Part shown: piece by piece, positions 8,957-18,330 of the stretch
Layout: the number at the start of each line of letters is the position of its first letter
Position numbering within the stretch: the stretch's first letter is position 1
NCBI RefSeq assembly: GCF_900105925.1
Contig: NZ_LT629791.1
Span: 7,100,001 to 7,164,000 of the forward strand
DNA: 64,000 nucleotides
DNA from: Jiangella alkaliphila
GTDB taxonomy: Bacteria > Actinomycetota > Actinomycetes > Jiangellales > Jiangellaceae
Direction: 5' to 3'
Position numbers and translations under genes: made by a program
The notes under the pieces: generated by a model
What the model saw: the letters and a program-made list of their open reading frames with translations, nothing else
What the model was told of the DNA's origin: nothing
Database searches by the model: none

Positions 8957-9858
8957 GTGCCACTGAGGTAGCGCCGGAGTCCGTGCCGGCCCGGCAGCCG
9001 CGCAGCCAGGGCCGCGAGGCCCTGCGCCGGCTGGTGCGCAACCCGATGGCGGTCGTGGGCATGGCGCTCATCGCCGTCTTCGTGCTGGTCGCGATCTTCG
9101 CGCCGCTGATCGCGCCGTACTCGCCCACGGACAACTCCTGGCTGGACCAGGTCCGCCCCGGCCAGTACCCCGGCCCCTCGGCCGAGCACTGGCTGGGCAT
9201 CGACCCGCTCGGCCGCGACGTCTACTCGCGGATCATCTACGGCGCGCGGCAGTCGCTGCTGATCGGCGTCGTGGCGCTGGCGCTGGGCGCCGCCGCCGGC
9301 ATCGCGCTCGGCGTGCTCGCCGGGGCGTTCGGCGGCTGGGTCGACACCCTCGTCATGCGGTTCGTCGACATCATGCTGTCGGTGCCCGGCCTGCTGTTCG
9401 CCATCGCCATCGCGGCCATGCTCGGCCAGAGCCTCACCTCGGTGATGATCGCCATCGCGGTCGTGAACGTGCCGATCTTCGCCCGGCTGCTGCGCGGTGA
9501 GATGCTCGGTCAGCGCGGCGCCGACTACGTGCTGGCGGCACGGTCGCTGGGCATCTCGCGCTCGGCGATCGTCTTCCGGCACGTGCTGCCGAACTCGTTC
9601 ACCCCGGTCATCGTGCAGGGCACGCTGACGCTGGCGCTGGCCATCGTCGAGGCGGCCGGCCTGGCCTTCCTCGGCCTGTCCGGCAGTGACCCGTCGGCGC
9701 CCGAGTGGGGCCGCATGCTCACCGACGCGCAGGAGACGCTGACGTCGGCGCCCATGCTGGCGATCTACCCCGGCCTGGCCATCGTCCTCGCCGCGCTCGG
9801 CTTCACCCTGGTGGGCGAGTCGCTGCGCGAGGCCCTCGACCCGAAGTTCCGGCGGTGA
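8953..9858 (+). CDS. Peptide-type ABC transporter permease (DppC-like)
   Basis: 301-residue permease of the DppC/OppC type. The start at 8953 overlaps the preceding stop by four bases. A cytoplasmic N-terminal tail of about 35 residues precedes the first helix (MAVVGMALIAVFVLVAIFAPLIAPYSP). GIDPLGRDVYSRIIYGAR is the family signature. The coupling loop has AARSLGISRSAIVFRHVLPN, and the end is LVGESLREALDPKFR. It forms the membrane channel with the DppB-like partner. Only 4 bp separate it from the first ATPase gene. Confidence 0.92.
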   Translation: MSATEVAPESVPARQPRSQGREALRRLVRNPMAVVGMALIAVFVLVAIFAPLIAPYSPTDNSWLDQVRPGQYPGPSAEHWLGIDPLGRDVYSRIIYGARQSLLIGVVALALGAAAGIALGVLAGAFGGWVDTLVMRFVDIMLSVPGLLFAIAIAAMLGQSLTSVMIAIAVVNVPIFARLLRGEMLGQRGADYVLAARSLGISRSAIVFRHVLPNSFTPVIVQGTLTLALAIVEAAGLAFLGLSGSDPSAPEWGRMLTDAQETLTSAPMLAIYPGLAIVLAALGFTLVGESLREALDPKFRR

Positions 9859-9862
9859 CCGC

Positions 9863-10879
9863 ATGAGCCTGCTCGAAGTGCGCGACCTCTCGGTCACGTT
9901 CACCCGGTCCGGCCAGCCGCCGGTGCGCGCCGTCGACGGCGTCACGTTCGACGTCGCCGCGGGCCAGTCCCTCGGCATCGTCGGCGAGTCCGGGTCCGGC
10001 AAGTCGGTGACGTCGCTGGCCGTCATGGGCCTGCTGCCCTCGCGCGGCGTGCAGGTCAGCGGCACCGTCACGCTGGACGGCAACGAGCTGACGTCGATGG
10101 ACCAGCGCGCGCTGCGCGACGTCCGCGGGCGTGACGTCGCGATGATCTTCCAGGACCCGATGACGTCGCTGAACCCGGTGGTCACCGTCGGCCGGCAGCT
10201 CACCGAGGTGCTCACCCGGCACGCCGGGCTGAGCAAGGGCGAGGCGAAGGCGGAGTCCGAGCAGCTGCTGCGCCGGGTCGGCATCCCCGACCCGGTCCGC
10301 CGCCTCGGCGAGTACCCGCACCAGCTCTCCGGCGGCATGCGCCAGCGGGTGATGATCGCCATCGCGATCGCCTGCCGGCCGAAGCTGCTGATCGCCGACG
10401 AGCCGACGACGGCGCTCGACGTCACCATCCAGGCGCAGATCCTCGACCTGCTGCGCACGTTGGTGGCCGAGAGCGGCTGCGGGATGGTCATGATCACGCA
10501 CGACCTCGGCGTCGTCGCCGGGCTGTGCGACGACGTCCACGTCATGTACTCCGGCCGCATCGTGGAGTCGGCGGCGACGAAGGAGCTGTTCGGCCGGCCG
10601 TCGCACCCTTACACCGACGGCCTGCTGCAGTCGATCCCGCGCATCGACGACGACGATCCGGCCGACCTGCTGCACACCATCCCCGGTTCCGCGCGCGACA
10701 CCGTCCCGTGGGACCGTGGGTGTGCCTTCCAGCCGCGCTGCGAACGGGCCGTGGCCGAGTGCCTCACCGGCCCGCCGCCGGTGGCCGAGCTCGGCACGCC
10801 GATCGTGCCGCATCCGGTCCGCTGCCTGCGGCCGATCGGCGACGACGTGGTCCTGCACGAAGGGAACGTGGCCCGGTGA
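9863..10879 (+). CDS. Peptide ABC transporter ATPase (DppD-like)
   Basis: 338-residue ATPase. Walker A is GESGSGKS at 41-48, the Q-loop lies in [12 protein letters not shown], the signature is LSGGMRQRV, and Walker B is [13 protein letters not shown] followed by a switch histidine in MITHDLG. The C-terminal extension with the CxFQPRC...C...C cysteine pattern is the Opp/Dpp C-terminal domain, which can bind an Fe-S cluster in homologues. It powers import together with the next ATPase. Its TGA overlaps the next GTG. Confidence 0.93.
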   Translation: MSLLEVRDLSVTFTRSGQPPVRAVDGVTFDVAAGQSLGIVGESGSGKSVTSLAVMGLLPSRGVQVSGTVTLDGNELTSMDQRALRDVRGRDVAMIFQDPMTSLNPVVTVGRQLTEVLTRHAGLSKGEAKAESEQLLRRVGIPDPVRRLGEYPHQLSGGMRQRVMIAIAIACRPKLLIADEPTTALDVTIQAQILDLLRTLVAESGCGMVMITHDLGVVAGLCDDVHVMYSGRIVESAATKELFGRPSHPYTDGLLQSIPRIDDDDPADLLHTIPGSARDTVPWDRGCAFQPRCERAVAECLTGPPPVAELGTPIVPHPVRCLRPIGDDVVLHEGNVAR

Positions 10880-11964
10880 GCCTGCTCGAAGTCCGCGACC
10901 TCGAGGTCCACTTCCCCATCAAGGCCGGGACGCTGTTCCAGCGCACCGTCGGCGCCGTCAAGGCCGTCGACGGCGTCGACCTCGACATCGAGGCCGGCAC
11001 GACGTTCGGGCTGGTCGGCGAGTCCGGCTGCGGCAAGACGACGCTCGGCCGCGCGGTGATGCGGCTGATCGAGCCGACCAAGGGCTCGGTGAGGCTCGAC
11101 GGCCAGGACATCCTGTCGCTCGGCGAGCGGAGGATGCGCGCCGTCCGCCGCCAGTTCCAGATGGTCTTCCAGGACCCGATGGCCAGCCTCGACCCGCGGC
11201 AGAGCGTGGAGTCGCTGCTGACCGAGCCGCTGCGGGCGCACAAGTTCCCCGGCGGATCGGCCGGGCACGCCAAGCGCATCCGCGAGCTGCTCGACGTCGT
11301 CGGCCTGTCGGAGGCGGTGGTGCGCCGGTACCCGCACGAGTTCTCCGGCGGGCAGCGCCAGCGCATCGGCATCGCCCGGGCGCTGGCCCTCAACCCGGCG
11401 CTGATCATCGCCGACGAGCCGGTGTCCGCGCTGGACGTGTCGATCCAGGCACAGGTGATCAACCTGCTCAAGGAGCTGCAGGAGCGGTTCTCGCTGACCT
11501 ACATGGTCATCGCGCACGATCTCGCCGTCGTCCGGCACATCAGCAAGACGGTCGCCGTCATGTACCTCGGCGGCATCGTCGAGCAGGCGCCCGCCGCCGA
11601 CCTCTACCGCCGGCCGCTGCACCCGTACACGCGGGCGCTGATGAGCGCGGTGCCGGTACCCGACCCGAACGTCGAGGAGACGCGCGGCCGGATCCTGCTG
11701 CAGGGCGATCTGCCGTCGCCGGCCAACCCGCCGGCCGGGTGCCGGTTCCACACCCGGTGCCCGTGGAAGCAGGCCACGAGATGCGACACCGAGCGCCCGG
11801 CGCTGCGCGAGCTGCCGGTGGTGGGGGTCACCGGGCACAAGGTGGCCTGCCACTACGCCGAGGACATCCTGGCCGGGAAGATCACCCCGCACGAGGTGAA
11901 GCCGGAGGACGTCGACCTGGTCCCCGCGGGCGAGACCCCCGGAGGTCCGCCAGGTGCCCACTGA
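10876..11964 (+). CDS. Peptide ABC transporter ATPase (DppF-like)
   Basis: 362-residue second ATPase of the importer. The GTG at 10876 overlaps the preceding TGA. The opening [17 protein letters not shown] matches the DppF type with its longer N-terminal insertion. Walker A is GESGCGKT at 48-55; the signature [15 protein letters not shown] and Walker [14 protein letters not shown] follow. The C-terminal CRFHTRC...C cysteine block is present. The last 11 bp overlap the dehydrogenase gene, physically joining transport to catabolism. Confidence 0.93.
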   Translation: MSLLEVRDLEVHFPIKAGTLFQRTVGAVKAVDGVDLDIEAGTTFGLVGESGCGKTTLGRAVMRLIEPTKGSVRLDGQDILSLGERRMRAVRRQFQMVFQDPMASLDPRQSVESLLTEPLRAHKFPGGSAGHAKRIRELLDVVGLSEAVVRRYPHEFSGGQRQRIGIARALALNPALIIADEPVSALDVSIQAQVINLLKELQERFSLTYMVIAHDLAVVRHISKTVAVMYLGGIVEQAPAADLYRRPLHPYTRALMSAVPVPDPNVEETRGRILLQGDLPSPANPPAGCRFHTRCPWKQATRCDTERPALRELPVVGVTGHKVACHYAEDILAGKITPHEVKPEDVDLVPAGETPGGPPGAH

Positions 11965-13093
11965 CGCCACGGACGTCGTGGTGGTGGGCGCCGGCGTCGT
12001 CGGCGCCGCCACCGCCTGGTACGCCGCCCGGTCGGGGCGGTCGGTCACCGTGGTCGACCGCGGCTCCGTGGCCGGTGGCACCACCGGCGCCGGCGAGGGC
12101 AACATCCTGGTCTCGGACAAGCCGCCGGGCGCCGAGCTGGACCTCGCCCGGCTCTCCTCCGGGCTCTGGCAGGAGCTGGCGTTCGAGGTCGGCGGGTTCG
12201 AGTACGACGCCAAGGGCGGCCTGGTGGTCGCGTCGACGCAGGGCGGGTTCGACGCGCTGGTGGCGCTGGCCGCCGACCAGGCCGCGGCCGGCGTCGAGTC
12301 CGTCGTCGTGCCGGCCGGCGAGCTGGCCGAGCACGAGCCGCACCTGACGCCGTCGCTGGCCGGCGGCGTGCTGTACCCCGGCGACGCGCAGGTCCAGCCG
12401 ATGCTGGCGGCCGCCCGGCTGCTGCGGGCGGCGCGGGCCAAGGGCGCGCAGGTGCGCACCGGCGTCGAGGTCACCGGGTTCCTGCGCTCCGGCGACCGCG
12501 TGACCGGGGTCCAGACGGCCGGCGGCGACCTGCCCGCCGGCGCCGTGGTCAACGCGGCCGGCACCTGGGGCGGCGAGGTCGCGTCCATGGCCGGCGTCGA
12601 CGTGCCGGTGCTGCCCCGCCGCGGCTTCATCCTGGTCACCGAGCCACTGCCGCGGCTGGTCCGGCACAAGGTCTACGCGGCCGAGTACGTCGCCGACGTC
12701 GCCAGCGACGACGCCGACCTGCAGACCTCGCCCGTCGTCGAGGGCACCGAGTCCGGGACGATCCTCATCGGCGCCAGCCGCGAGCGGGTCGGCTACGACC
12801 GCACGCTGTCGGTCCGGGTGCTGCGAGCGCTGGCCGCGCAGGCGGTCGCGCTGTTCCCCGTCCTGGCCGGCGTGCAGGTCATCCGCGCCTACCGCGGCTT
12901 CCGCCCGTACTGCCCCGACCACCTGCCGGTCATCGGGGCCGACCCACGCGCGCCCGGCCTGTTCCACGCATGCGGGCACGAAGGCGCCGGCATCGGCCTC
13001 GCCGCCGCCACCGGGCACCTGATCGCCCAGCTCATCGTCGGCGACACGCCCTCGCTCGACGTGACGCCGTTCCGGCCGGAGCGGTTCGCATGA
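11954..13093 (+). CDS. FAD-dependent D-amino-acid dehydrogenase subunit (D-hydroxyproline dehydrogenase, DadA-like)
   Basis: 379-residue DadA/glycine-oxidase-type flavoprotein. The N-terminal [18 protein letters not shown] (about residues 7-24) is the FAD dinucleotide-binding fold, and the C-terminal [12 protein letters not shown]...[10 protein letters not shown] is the family's second FAD block. It starts at GTG 11954 inside the ATPase gene and overlaps the next gene by four bases. The next two genes encode a 2Fe-2S protein and an HcnB-like flavoprotein. This three-gene set is known for hydrogen cyanide synthase, opine oxidases and D-hydroxyproline dehydrogenase. With the epimerase, deaminase and aldehyde dehydrogenase downstream, oxidation of cis-4-hydroxy-D-proline to the pyrroline is the likely reaction. 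Confidence 0.8.
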   Translation: MPTDATDVVVVGAGVVGAATAWYAARSGRSVTVVDRGSVAGGTTGAGEGNILVSDKPPGAELDLARLSSGLWQELAFEVGGFEYDAKGGLVVASTQGGFDALVALAADQAAAGVESVVVPAGELAEHEPHLTPSLAGGVLYPGDAQVQPMLAAARLLRAARAKGAQVRTGVEVTGFLRSGDRVTGVQTAGGDLPAGAVVNAAGTWGGEVASMAGVDVPVLPRRGFILVTEPLPRLVRHKVYAAEYVADVASDDADLQTSPVVEGTESGTILIGASRERVGYDRTLSVRVLRALAAQAVALFPVLAGVQVIRAYRGFRPYCPDHLPVIGADPRAPGLFHACGHEGAGIGLAAATGHLIAQLIVGDTPSLDVTPFRPERFA

Positions 13094-13362
13094 GCGCCAC
13101 CTTCGAGTTCGACGGGCGCGCGGTCGCGTTCACCGACGGTCAGACCGTCGGCGCGGCGCTGATCGCGGCCGGGGTGCGGTCGTGGCGGACGACGCGGCGC
13201 GAGGGCCGTCCGCGCGGCATCTTCTGTGGCATCGGCGTGTGCTTCGACTGCCTGGTGGTCGTCGACGACGTCCCCGGCCAGCGCGCCTGCCTGGTCCCGG
13301 CGGCCGAGACGCTGGTCGTGCGGACGCAGGAGGGAGACGGCCGTGGCCACCTCGCCGTATGA
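13090..13362 (+). CDS. 2Fe-2S ferredoxin-like subunit of the dehydrogenase
   Basis: 90-residue plant-type 2Fe-2S domain protein resembling HcnA and the small subunit of heterotrimeric amino-acid dehydrogenases. Cluster cysteines are C46, C51, C54 and C67 (C-x4-C-x2-C-x12-C). The ATG at 13090 overlaps the preceding TGA, and the gene overlaps the next start by about 20 bp, indicating tight stoichiometric coupling. It probably relays electrons from the DadA-like subunit to the HcnB-like subunit. Confidence 0.88.
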   Translation: MSATFEFDGRAVAFTDGQTVGAALIAAGVRSWRTTRREGRPRGIFCGIGVCFDCLVVVDDVPGQRACLVPAAETLVVRTQEGDGRGHLAV

Positions 13363-14731
13363 CGTCGCCGTCGTGGGCGCCGGCCCGGCCGGGCTGGCCG
13401 CGGCCGCCGCGGCGCTGGCCGGCGGGGCGCGGGTCGCGCTGATCGACGCCGGACCGCAGCCGGGCGGCCAGTACTGGCGGCACCGGCCCGGCGACCTGGG
13501 CGCGGTCGCCGACCTCCACCACGACCTCGGCACGTTCCGTGCCCTGGTCGCCGCCGCGGCCGGCGCGGCCAGGTACTTCGGCCACCACGTGTGGACGGTG
13601 ACCGGCTCCGCGGCCGAAGGGTTCACCGTCCTCGCCGTCGCTGGCGACACCGAGACGGAAGTCGCCGCGCGGAGTCTGGTGCTCGCCCCCGGCGCGTACG
13701 ACCGGCAGGTCCCGTTCCGCGGCTGGGACCTGCCGGGCGTGTACACCGCCGGGGGCGCCCAGGCCCTGCTCAAGGGCAACGAGGTACTCGTGGGCCGGCG
13801 CGTCGTCGTCGGCGGCACCGGGCCGTTTCTGCTGCCGGTCGCGGCCGGGCTGGCCGCGCGCGGCGCCCGGGTCGCGGGTGTGTTCGAGGCGAACCGGCCG
13901 ACCGGCTGGGCCCGGCACGCCGGCGCGGTCACGCGGGTGGCGGCCAAGCTCACCGAGGGCGCCGGGTACGCCGCCGCCCTGGCCCGGCACCGGGTGCCGT
14001 TCCACGCCCGCCGGGCGATCGTCGCCGCGCACGGCGACGACGTCGTCGAGACGGTCACCGTCGCGAAACTGGACCACGACTGGCGCGTCGTGCCCGGGTC
14101 GGAGCGGATCGTCGAGTGCGACGCCGTCGCGGTCGGCTGGGGGTTCACGCCGCAGCTGGAGCTGCCGCTGGCGCTGGGGGTCGCCACCCGGGCCGCCGCC
14201 GACGGCTCGCTCGTCGCCGAGGTCGACGAGCACCAGCGGACGTCGGTGCCCGGCGTGTACGTCGCGGGCGAGGCCTGCGGGGTGGGCGGGGCGCCGCTGT
14301 CGGTCGTCGAGGGCGAGATCGCCGGGGCGGCGGCCGCAGGTGCCGAGCAGGTGCCGGCCCGGCTGCGACGCCGCCGCCGGGCGCTGCGCCGGTTCGCGGC
14401 GGCGATGCACGCCGTCCACCCGGTGCGCGACGGCTGGCAGAGCTGGCTGGCCGACGACACACTGCTCTGCCGGTGCGAGGAGGTGACCGCGGGCGAGGTG
14501 CGGGCCGCGGTCGGAGAGCTCGGCGCGACCGACGCGCGGACCGCGAAGCTGCTGAGCCGGGCCGGCATGGGATGGTGTCAGGGACGGGTGTGTGGTTACG
14601 CCACCGCCTGCCTCACCGCGTCGGCCACCGGTACGGCGCCCGACCTGAGAGGGGTGAGCGAACGTCCGGTCGCCGCTCCGATCTCGCTCGGCCGGTTGGC
14701 GGGCGAGACCACCCGCCGAGGACAACAGTGA
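13343..14731 (+). CDS. HcnB-like FAD/NAD(P)-binding subunit with C-terminal [2Fe-2S] domain
   Basis: 462-residue large flavoprotein subunit. The GTG at 13343 is placed by AGGAGGGAGA just upstream. VAVVGAGPAGLAAAAAAL (about 8-25) binds FAD, and a second nucleotide-binding segment (VVVGGTGPFLLPVA) begins near residue 154. The C-terminal domain carries C376-x-C378 and C412-x4-C417, the BFD-like 2Fe-2S pattern of HcnB, SoxA and opine oxidase A subunits. It completes the three-subunit dehydrogenase. Its stop codon lies inside a near-perfect palindrome that precedes the aldehyde dehydrogenase gene. Confidence 0.87.
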   Translation: MATSPYDVAVVGAGPAGLAAAAAALAGGARVALIDAGPQPGGQYWRHRPGDLGAVADLHHDLGTFRALVAAAAGAARYFGHHVWTVTGSAAEGFTVLAVAGDTETEVAARSLVLAPGAYDRQVPFRGWDLPGVYTAGGAQALLKGNEVLVGRRVVVGGTGPFLLPVAAGLAARGARVAGVFEANRPTGWARHAGAVTRVAAKLTEGAGYAAALARHRVPFHARRAIVAAHGDDVVETVTVAKLDHDWRVVPGSERIVECDAVAVGWGFTPQLELPLALGVATRAAADGSLVAEVDEHQRTSVPGVYVAGEACGVGGAPLSVVEGEIAGAAAAGAEQVPARLRRRRRALRRFAAAMHAVHPVRDGWQSWLADDTLLCRCEEVTAGEVRAAVGELGATDARTAKLLSRAGMGWCQGRVCGYATACLTASATGTAPDLRGVSERPVAAPISLGRLAGETTRRGQQ

Positions 14732-14747
14732 CATTTCACATGTCACT
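14727..14747. promoter_or_regulatory. 21-bp palindromic operator candidate
   Basis: AGTGACAT (14727-14734) and ATGTCACT (14740-14747) are perfect 8-bp inverted arms around TTCAC. The site overlaps the stop codon of the dehydrogenase gene and lies 74 bp before the aldehyde dehydrogenase start. Its inner ACATTTCAC (14731-14739) recurs, inverted, as GTGAAATGT at 16301-16309 before the deaminase gene. Size and spacing suit a dimeric GntR-type repressor, the obvious candidate being the FCD regulator at 18331 (inference). Confidence 0.6.
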
Positions 14748-14821
14748 AAGATATTCTGCGGGAAGCACTCGGCGGGCCGTTCGCCGCTGCCCCACCTGCA
14801 CCGACCTGGGAAGGCTCATGC

Positions 14822-16258
14822 ATGTCTGACGTCGATCACGCCGTCGGCGCGGCGGCCGAGGCCGCCGTGCCGTTCGAGCAGGCCGGCCGCGCCGGCCGGG
14901 CCGACGCCCTCGAGGCCGTCGCCGCCGCGCTCGAGGACGACCGCGACGCCATCGTCTCCACCGCCGACACCGAGACCGGGCTGGGCGCCACCCGGCTGAA
15001 CGGCGAGCTGACCCGCACCACGTACCAGCTGCGGCTGTTCGGCGAGGTGCTGCGCGAGGGCTCGTACGTCGAGGCCACCGTCGACCACGCCGGCGACACC
15101 CCGATGGGCCCGAAGCCCGACCTGCGCCGCATGCTCGTGCCGGTCGGCGTCGTCGGCGTCTTCGGCGCCAGCAACTTCCCGCTCGCGTTCAGCGTGCCCG
15201 GCGGCGACACCGCGTCAGCACTGGCGGCCGGCTGCCCGGTCGTCGTCAAGGCGCACCCGTCGCACCCCGAGACCAGCCGGCGCACGTTCGCCGCCATGCG
15301 GGCCGGGCTGGCCGAGGCGAAGCTGCCCGAGGGCACGCTCGGCCTGATCGAGGGCCTCGAGGCCGGCGCCGCGCTGGTCCAGCACCCCGACGTGCGCGCT
15401 GTCGGCTTCACCGGCTCGACCCGCGGCGGCCGGGCGCTGGCCGACCTCGCCGCGGCGCGGCCGCGGCCGATCCCGTTCTACGGCGAGCTCGGCAGCCTGA
15501 ACCCGCTGGTCGTGACGCCCGAGGTGGCGGCCGGCCGGGCCCAGGAGTTCGCCGCCGGCTACGTCGGCTCCATCACCATGGGCGTCGGCCAGTTCTGCAC
15601 CAAGCCGGGGCTGCTGTTCGCGCCCGCGGGCGCCGGCGGCGACGAGCTGCGGGCCGCGCTGGGCGCGAAGCTCGCCGAGGTCCCGGCCGGCCGCATGCTC
15701 AACGACTCCATCCGCGACGCCTTCCAGCGCGAGACCGAGCGGCGGCGCGCCGACGCCCGGCTGCGCACGCTCGGTGACGGCCGGGGCGACGACCCCGCGC
15801 TCGGCCGCCCGGTGCTGCTCGCCGTCAGCGCCGCCGACCTCTCCGACGACCTGCTCGAAGAGACCTTCGGCCCGGCCGCGCTGGTCATCGAGTACCGCGA
15901 CACCGACGAGCTGCTCGCCGCGCTGGACCGCCTCGAGGGCCAGCTGACCGCCACCGTGCACGCCGCCGACGACGAGACCGAGCTCGTCGATCGGCTGCAC
16001 GCGACGCTGCGGCAGCGGGCCGGCCGGCTGCTGTTCGGCGGCTTCCCGACCGGCGTCGCCGTGACGTGGGCCATGCAGCACGGCGGGCCGTACCCGTCGG
16101 CCACCCTCAGCACGCACACCTCCGTCGGGCCGACGTCCATCCGCCGGTGGCTGCGCCCGATCGCCTACCAGAACGCCCCCGAACACGTCCTGCCGGAGGA
16201 ACTGCGCGACGCGAATCCCGGTATTCCGCGACGAGTGGACGGCATTCTGCGCACGTAG
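14822..16258 (+). CDS. Aldehyde dehydrogenase, probable 2-oxoglutarate semialdehyde dehydrogenase
   Basis: 478-residue NAD(P)-dependent aldehyde dehydrogenase. The catalytic cysteine is C259 in QFCTKPG and the general base E222 in GELGSLNP; the nucleotide-binding FTGSTRGGRAL block lies between residues 196 and 206. The GxLGSLNP/QFCTKPG wording is that of the 2,5-dioxovalerate (2-oxoglutarate semialdehyde) dehydrogenase branch. It would oxidise the semialdehyde produced by the next gene's enzyme to 2-oxoglutarate, the last step of hydroxyproline breakdown. The same step also ends oxidative pentose and glucarate pathways, but neighbours favour hydroxyproline. Confidence 0.87.
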   Translation: MSDVDHAVGAAAEAAVPFEQAGRAGRADALEAVAAALEDDRDAIVSTADTETGLGATRLNGELTRTTYQLRLFGEVLREGSYVEATVDHAGDTPMGPKPDLRRMLVPVGVVGVFGASNFPLAFSVPGGDTASALAAGCPVVVKAHPSHPETSRRTFAAMRAGLAEAKLPEGTLGLIEGLEAGAALVQHPDVRAVGFTGSTRGGRALADLAAARPRPIPFYGELGSLNPLVVTPEVAAGRAQEFAAGYVGSITMGVGQFCTKPGLLFAPAGAGGDELRAALGAKLAEVPAGRMLNDSIRDAFQRETERRRADARLRTLGDGRGDDPALGRPVLLAVSAADLSDDLLEETFGPAALVIEYRDTDELLAALDRLEGQLTATVHAADDETELVDRLHATLRQRAGRLLFGGFPTGVAVTWAMQHGGPYPSATLSTHTSVGPTSIRRWLRPIAYQNAPEHVLPEELRDANPGIPRRVDGILRT

Positions 16259-16300
16259 TTTCGACGCCTGGCCCCGATCGTCCCCGTTCTCCACACTTGA

Positions 16301-16335
16301 GTGAAATGTTATATAGTATAGAAATGGAGCCTCAC
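16301..16335 (+). promoter_or_regulatory. Leader of the deaminase gene with repeated operator half and RBS
   Basis: GTGAAATGT at 16301-16309 is the inverted copy of nine bases found in the 14727-14747 palindrome. It is followed by an unusually AT-rich TTATATAGTATAG stretch that may hold a -10 element. GGAG at 16326-16329, six bases before ATG 16336, decides that start over the ATG at 16324, which has no ribosome site. Confidence 0.4.
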
Positions 16336-17229
16336 ATGAACGGTCGTGAAAAGCCGTGGCACGGCGTTCTGGTTGCCACCCCGACGTTCTTCCGTGACGA
16401 CCTGTCGGTCGACTACGACCGGTACGCCGAGCACGTGCGCTGGCTCGCAGACAACGGCATCGACGGCGTCTGCCCGAACGGCTCGCTCGGCGAGTACCAG
16501 GTGCTGACCCCCGAAGAGCGGTCCACCATGGTGAAGGTCGCCATCGAGAACGCCCCCGAGGGCTTCACGGTCATGCCCGGCGTCGGCGCCTACGGCTCCC
16601 GCGAGGCGCGCGGCTGGGCCGAGCAGGCCGCCGAGGCCGGCGCGCCGGTCGTCATGGCGCTCCCGCCGAACGCGTACCGCGGCGACGACCGCTCGGTCAT
16701 CGAGCACTTCCGCGAGATCGCCAAGGTCGGCATCCCGGTGTCGGCCTACAACAACCCCATCGACACCAAGATCGACCTGAAGCCGGCGCTGCTGGCCGAG
16801 CTGTACAACGAGGGCCTCATCGTCGGCGTGAAGGAGTTCACCGGCGAGTCCCGCCGCTCGTACCAGATCAGGGAGCTGGCGCCGGACCTCGACATCCTCA
16901 TCGGCACCGACGACTCCGTCGTCGAGGTCGGCCTGGCCGGCGCCAAGGGCTGGATCAGCGGCTACCCGAGCGTCTTCCCGCAGGCCTGCGCCCAGCTCTA
17001 CCACGCGGTGCTGGCGCACGACCTCGACACCGCGCTGCCGCTGTACCGCGACCTGCACGCGCTGCTGCGCTGGGACTTCAACACCGAGTTCATCCAGGCC
17101 ATCAAGCTGTCGATGGACGTCATCGGCCGCAACGGCGGACCGGTCCGGCCGCCGCGCCAGCCTATGCTGGCGGCCGACGCGGCGTCCGTGCGCGAGCTGA
17201 CCGCCAAGGCCGCCGAGAAGTACTCCTGA
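16336..17229 (+). CDS. DapA-family deaminase, probable 1-pyrroline-4-hydroxy-2-carboxylate deaminase
   Basis: 297-residue (beta/alpha)8 enzyme of the dihydrodipicolinate synthase/N-acetylneuraminate lyase superfamily. The Schiff-base lysine is K166 in GVKEFTGES and the active-site tyrosine Y138 in SAYNNP. The first substrate loop reads NGSLGEY instead of the classical GTTGE, as in non-DapA members. Between a KGSA-dehydrogenase-like gene and a hydroxyproline epimerase gene, the expected reaction is hydrolytic deamination of 1-pyrroline-4-hydroxy-2-carboxylate to 2-oxoglutarate semialdehyde. It is not a lysine-pathway gene by context. Confidence 0.85.
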   Translation: MNGREKPWHGVLVATPTFFRDDLSVDYDRYAEHVRWLADNGIDGVCPNGSLGEYQVLTPEERSTMVKVAIENAPEGFTVMPGVGAYGSREARGWAEQAAEAGAPVVMALPPNAYRGDDRSVIEHFREIAKVGIPVSAYNNPIDTKIDLKPALLAELYNEGLIVGVKEFTGESRRSYQIRELAPDLDILIGTDDSVVEVGLAGAKGWISGYPSVFPQACAQLYHAVLAHDLDTALPLYRDLHALLRWDFNTEFIQAIKLSMDVIGRNGGPVRPPRQPMLAADAASVRELTAKAAEKYS

Positions 17230-17248
17230 CGGCCGAGGGAGTTCGCCG

Positions 17249-18250
17249 ATGCGGTCCAACCGGATCTTCCACACCGTGGAGTCCCACACCGAGGGCATGC
17301 CGACGCGCGTCGTCACCGGTGGCGTCGGCACCTTCCCCGGCGCCACCATGGAGGAGCGGCGCCAATGGTTCATCGCGCACTCCGACCACCTGCGCCGGCT
17401 GCTGATGTTCGAGCCGCGCGGGCACTCCGCCATGAGCGGCGCCATTCTCCAGCCCCCCATCCGGCCCGACGCCGACTGGGGGGTCGTCTACATCGAGGTG
17501 TCCGGCTGCCTGCCGATGTGCGGGCACGGCACCATCGGCGTCGCCACCGTGCTGGTCGAGACCGGCATGGTCGAGGTGAGCGAGCCCGTCACCACGATCC
17601 GGCTGGACACCCCGGCCGGCCTGGTGGTCTGCGAGGTTGCCGTCCGCGACGGCGCCGCCGAGTCCGTCACCATCCGCAACGTTCCCGCCTACACCGACCG
17701 CCTCGACGCGAAGGCCGACGTCCCCGGCTGGGGCACCGTCACCTACGACCTCGCCTACGGCGGCAATTTCTACGCCATCGTCGACGCCGGCCAGCTCGGC
17801 CTGCGTGTCGACGTCGCCCAGAAGGACCAGCTGCTCGCGGCCGGGCTGGCCATCATGGACGCCGTCAACGAGCACGACGCGCCGGTCCACCCGGAGAACC
17901 CGGAGATCAACGTCTGCCACCACGTCCAGCTGGTGGACCCCGGCTCGGACGCCCGCCGGTCGCGGCACGCCATGGCGATCCACCCCGGCTGGTTCGACCG
18001 CTCACCCTGCGGCACCGGCACGTCGGCGCGCATGGCCCAGCTCTTCACCCGTGGCGAACTCCCGCTCGACACCGACTTCGTCAACGAGTCGTTGATCGGC
18101 AGCCGATTCGTGGGCCGCCTCGTCGGCGAGTCGACCGTCGGAAACCTTCCCGCGGTGATACCTACAGTCACCGGACGCGCTTGGCTGACTGGAACGGCAC
18201 AGTACTTCCTCGACCCGACGGATCCCTTTCCCGAGGGCTTTCTCCTTTAG
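17249..18250 (+). CDS. 4-hydroxyproline 2-epimerase (proline racemase family)
   Basis: 333-residue proline racemase family enzyme. Both catalytic cysteines are present: C91 in PMCGHGTIG and C254 in SPCGTGTSAR. Having both argues for an epimerase or racemase rather than trans-3-hydroxyproline dehydratase, which has a threonine at one position. It would convert trans-4-hydroxy-L-proline to the cis-D isomer, the entry step that feeds the three-subunit dehydrogenase. It starts 19 bp after the deaminase stop with a GAGGGAG ribosome site, so it is in the same transcript. Proline racemase is the alternative, but the neighbours make epimerase much more likely. Confidence 0.88.
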   Translation: MRSNRIFHTVESHTEGMPTRVVTGGVGTFPGATMEERRQWFIAHSDHLRRLLMFEPRGHSAMSGAILQPPIRPDADWGVVYIEVSGCLPMCGHGTIGVATVLVETGMVEVSEPVTTIRLDTPAGLVVCEVAVRDGAAESVTIRNVPAYTDRLDAKADVPGWGTVTYDLAYGGNFYAIVDAGQLGLRVDVAQKDQLLAAGLAIMDAVNEHDAPVHPENPEINVCHHVQLVDPGSDARRSRHAMAIHPGWFDRSPCGTGTSARMAQLFTRGELPLDTDFVNESLIGSRFVGRLVGESTVGNLPAVIPTVTGRAWLTGTAQYFLDPTDPFPEGFLL

Positions 18251-18330
18251 GGTTGAAGAGGTGGGATATCTCGCACGAACGCGACGTCGCCGTGACGTTC
18301 GGCCGCCGTGCAACACCGGAGGGACCACAA

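Noticed and set aside
16336..17229. Lysine-biosynthesis DapA
   Set aside because: The GTTGE substrate loop is replaced by NGSLGEY and the gene sits between hydroxyproline genes.
17249..18250. trans-3-hydroxyproline dehydratase as the function of the racemase-family gene
   Set aside because: Dehydratases carry threonine at one catalytic cysteine; here both C91 and C254 are present.
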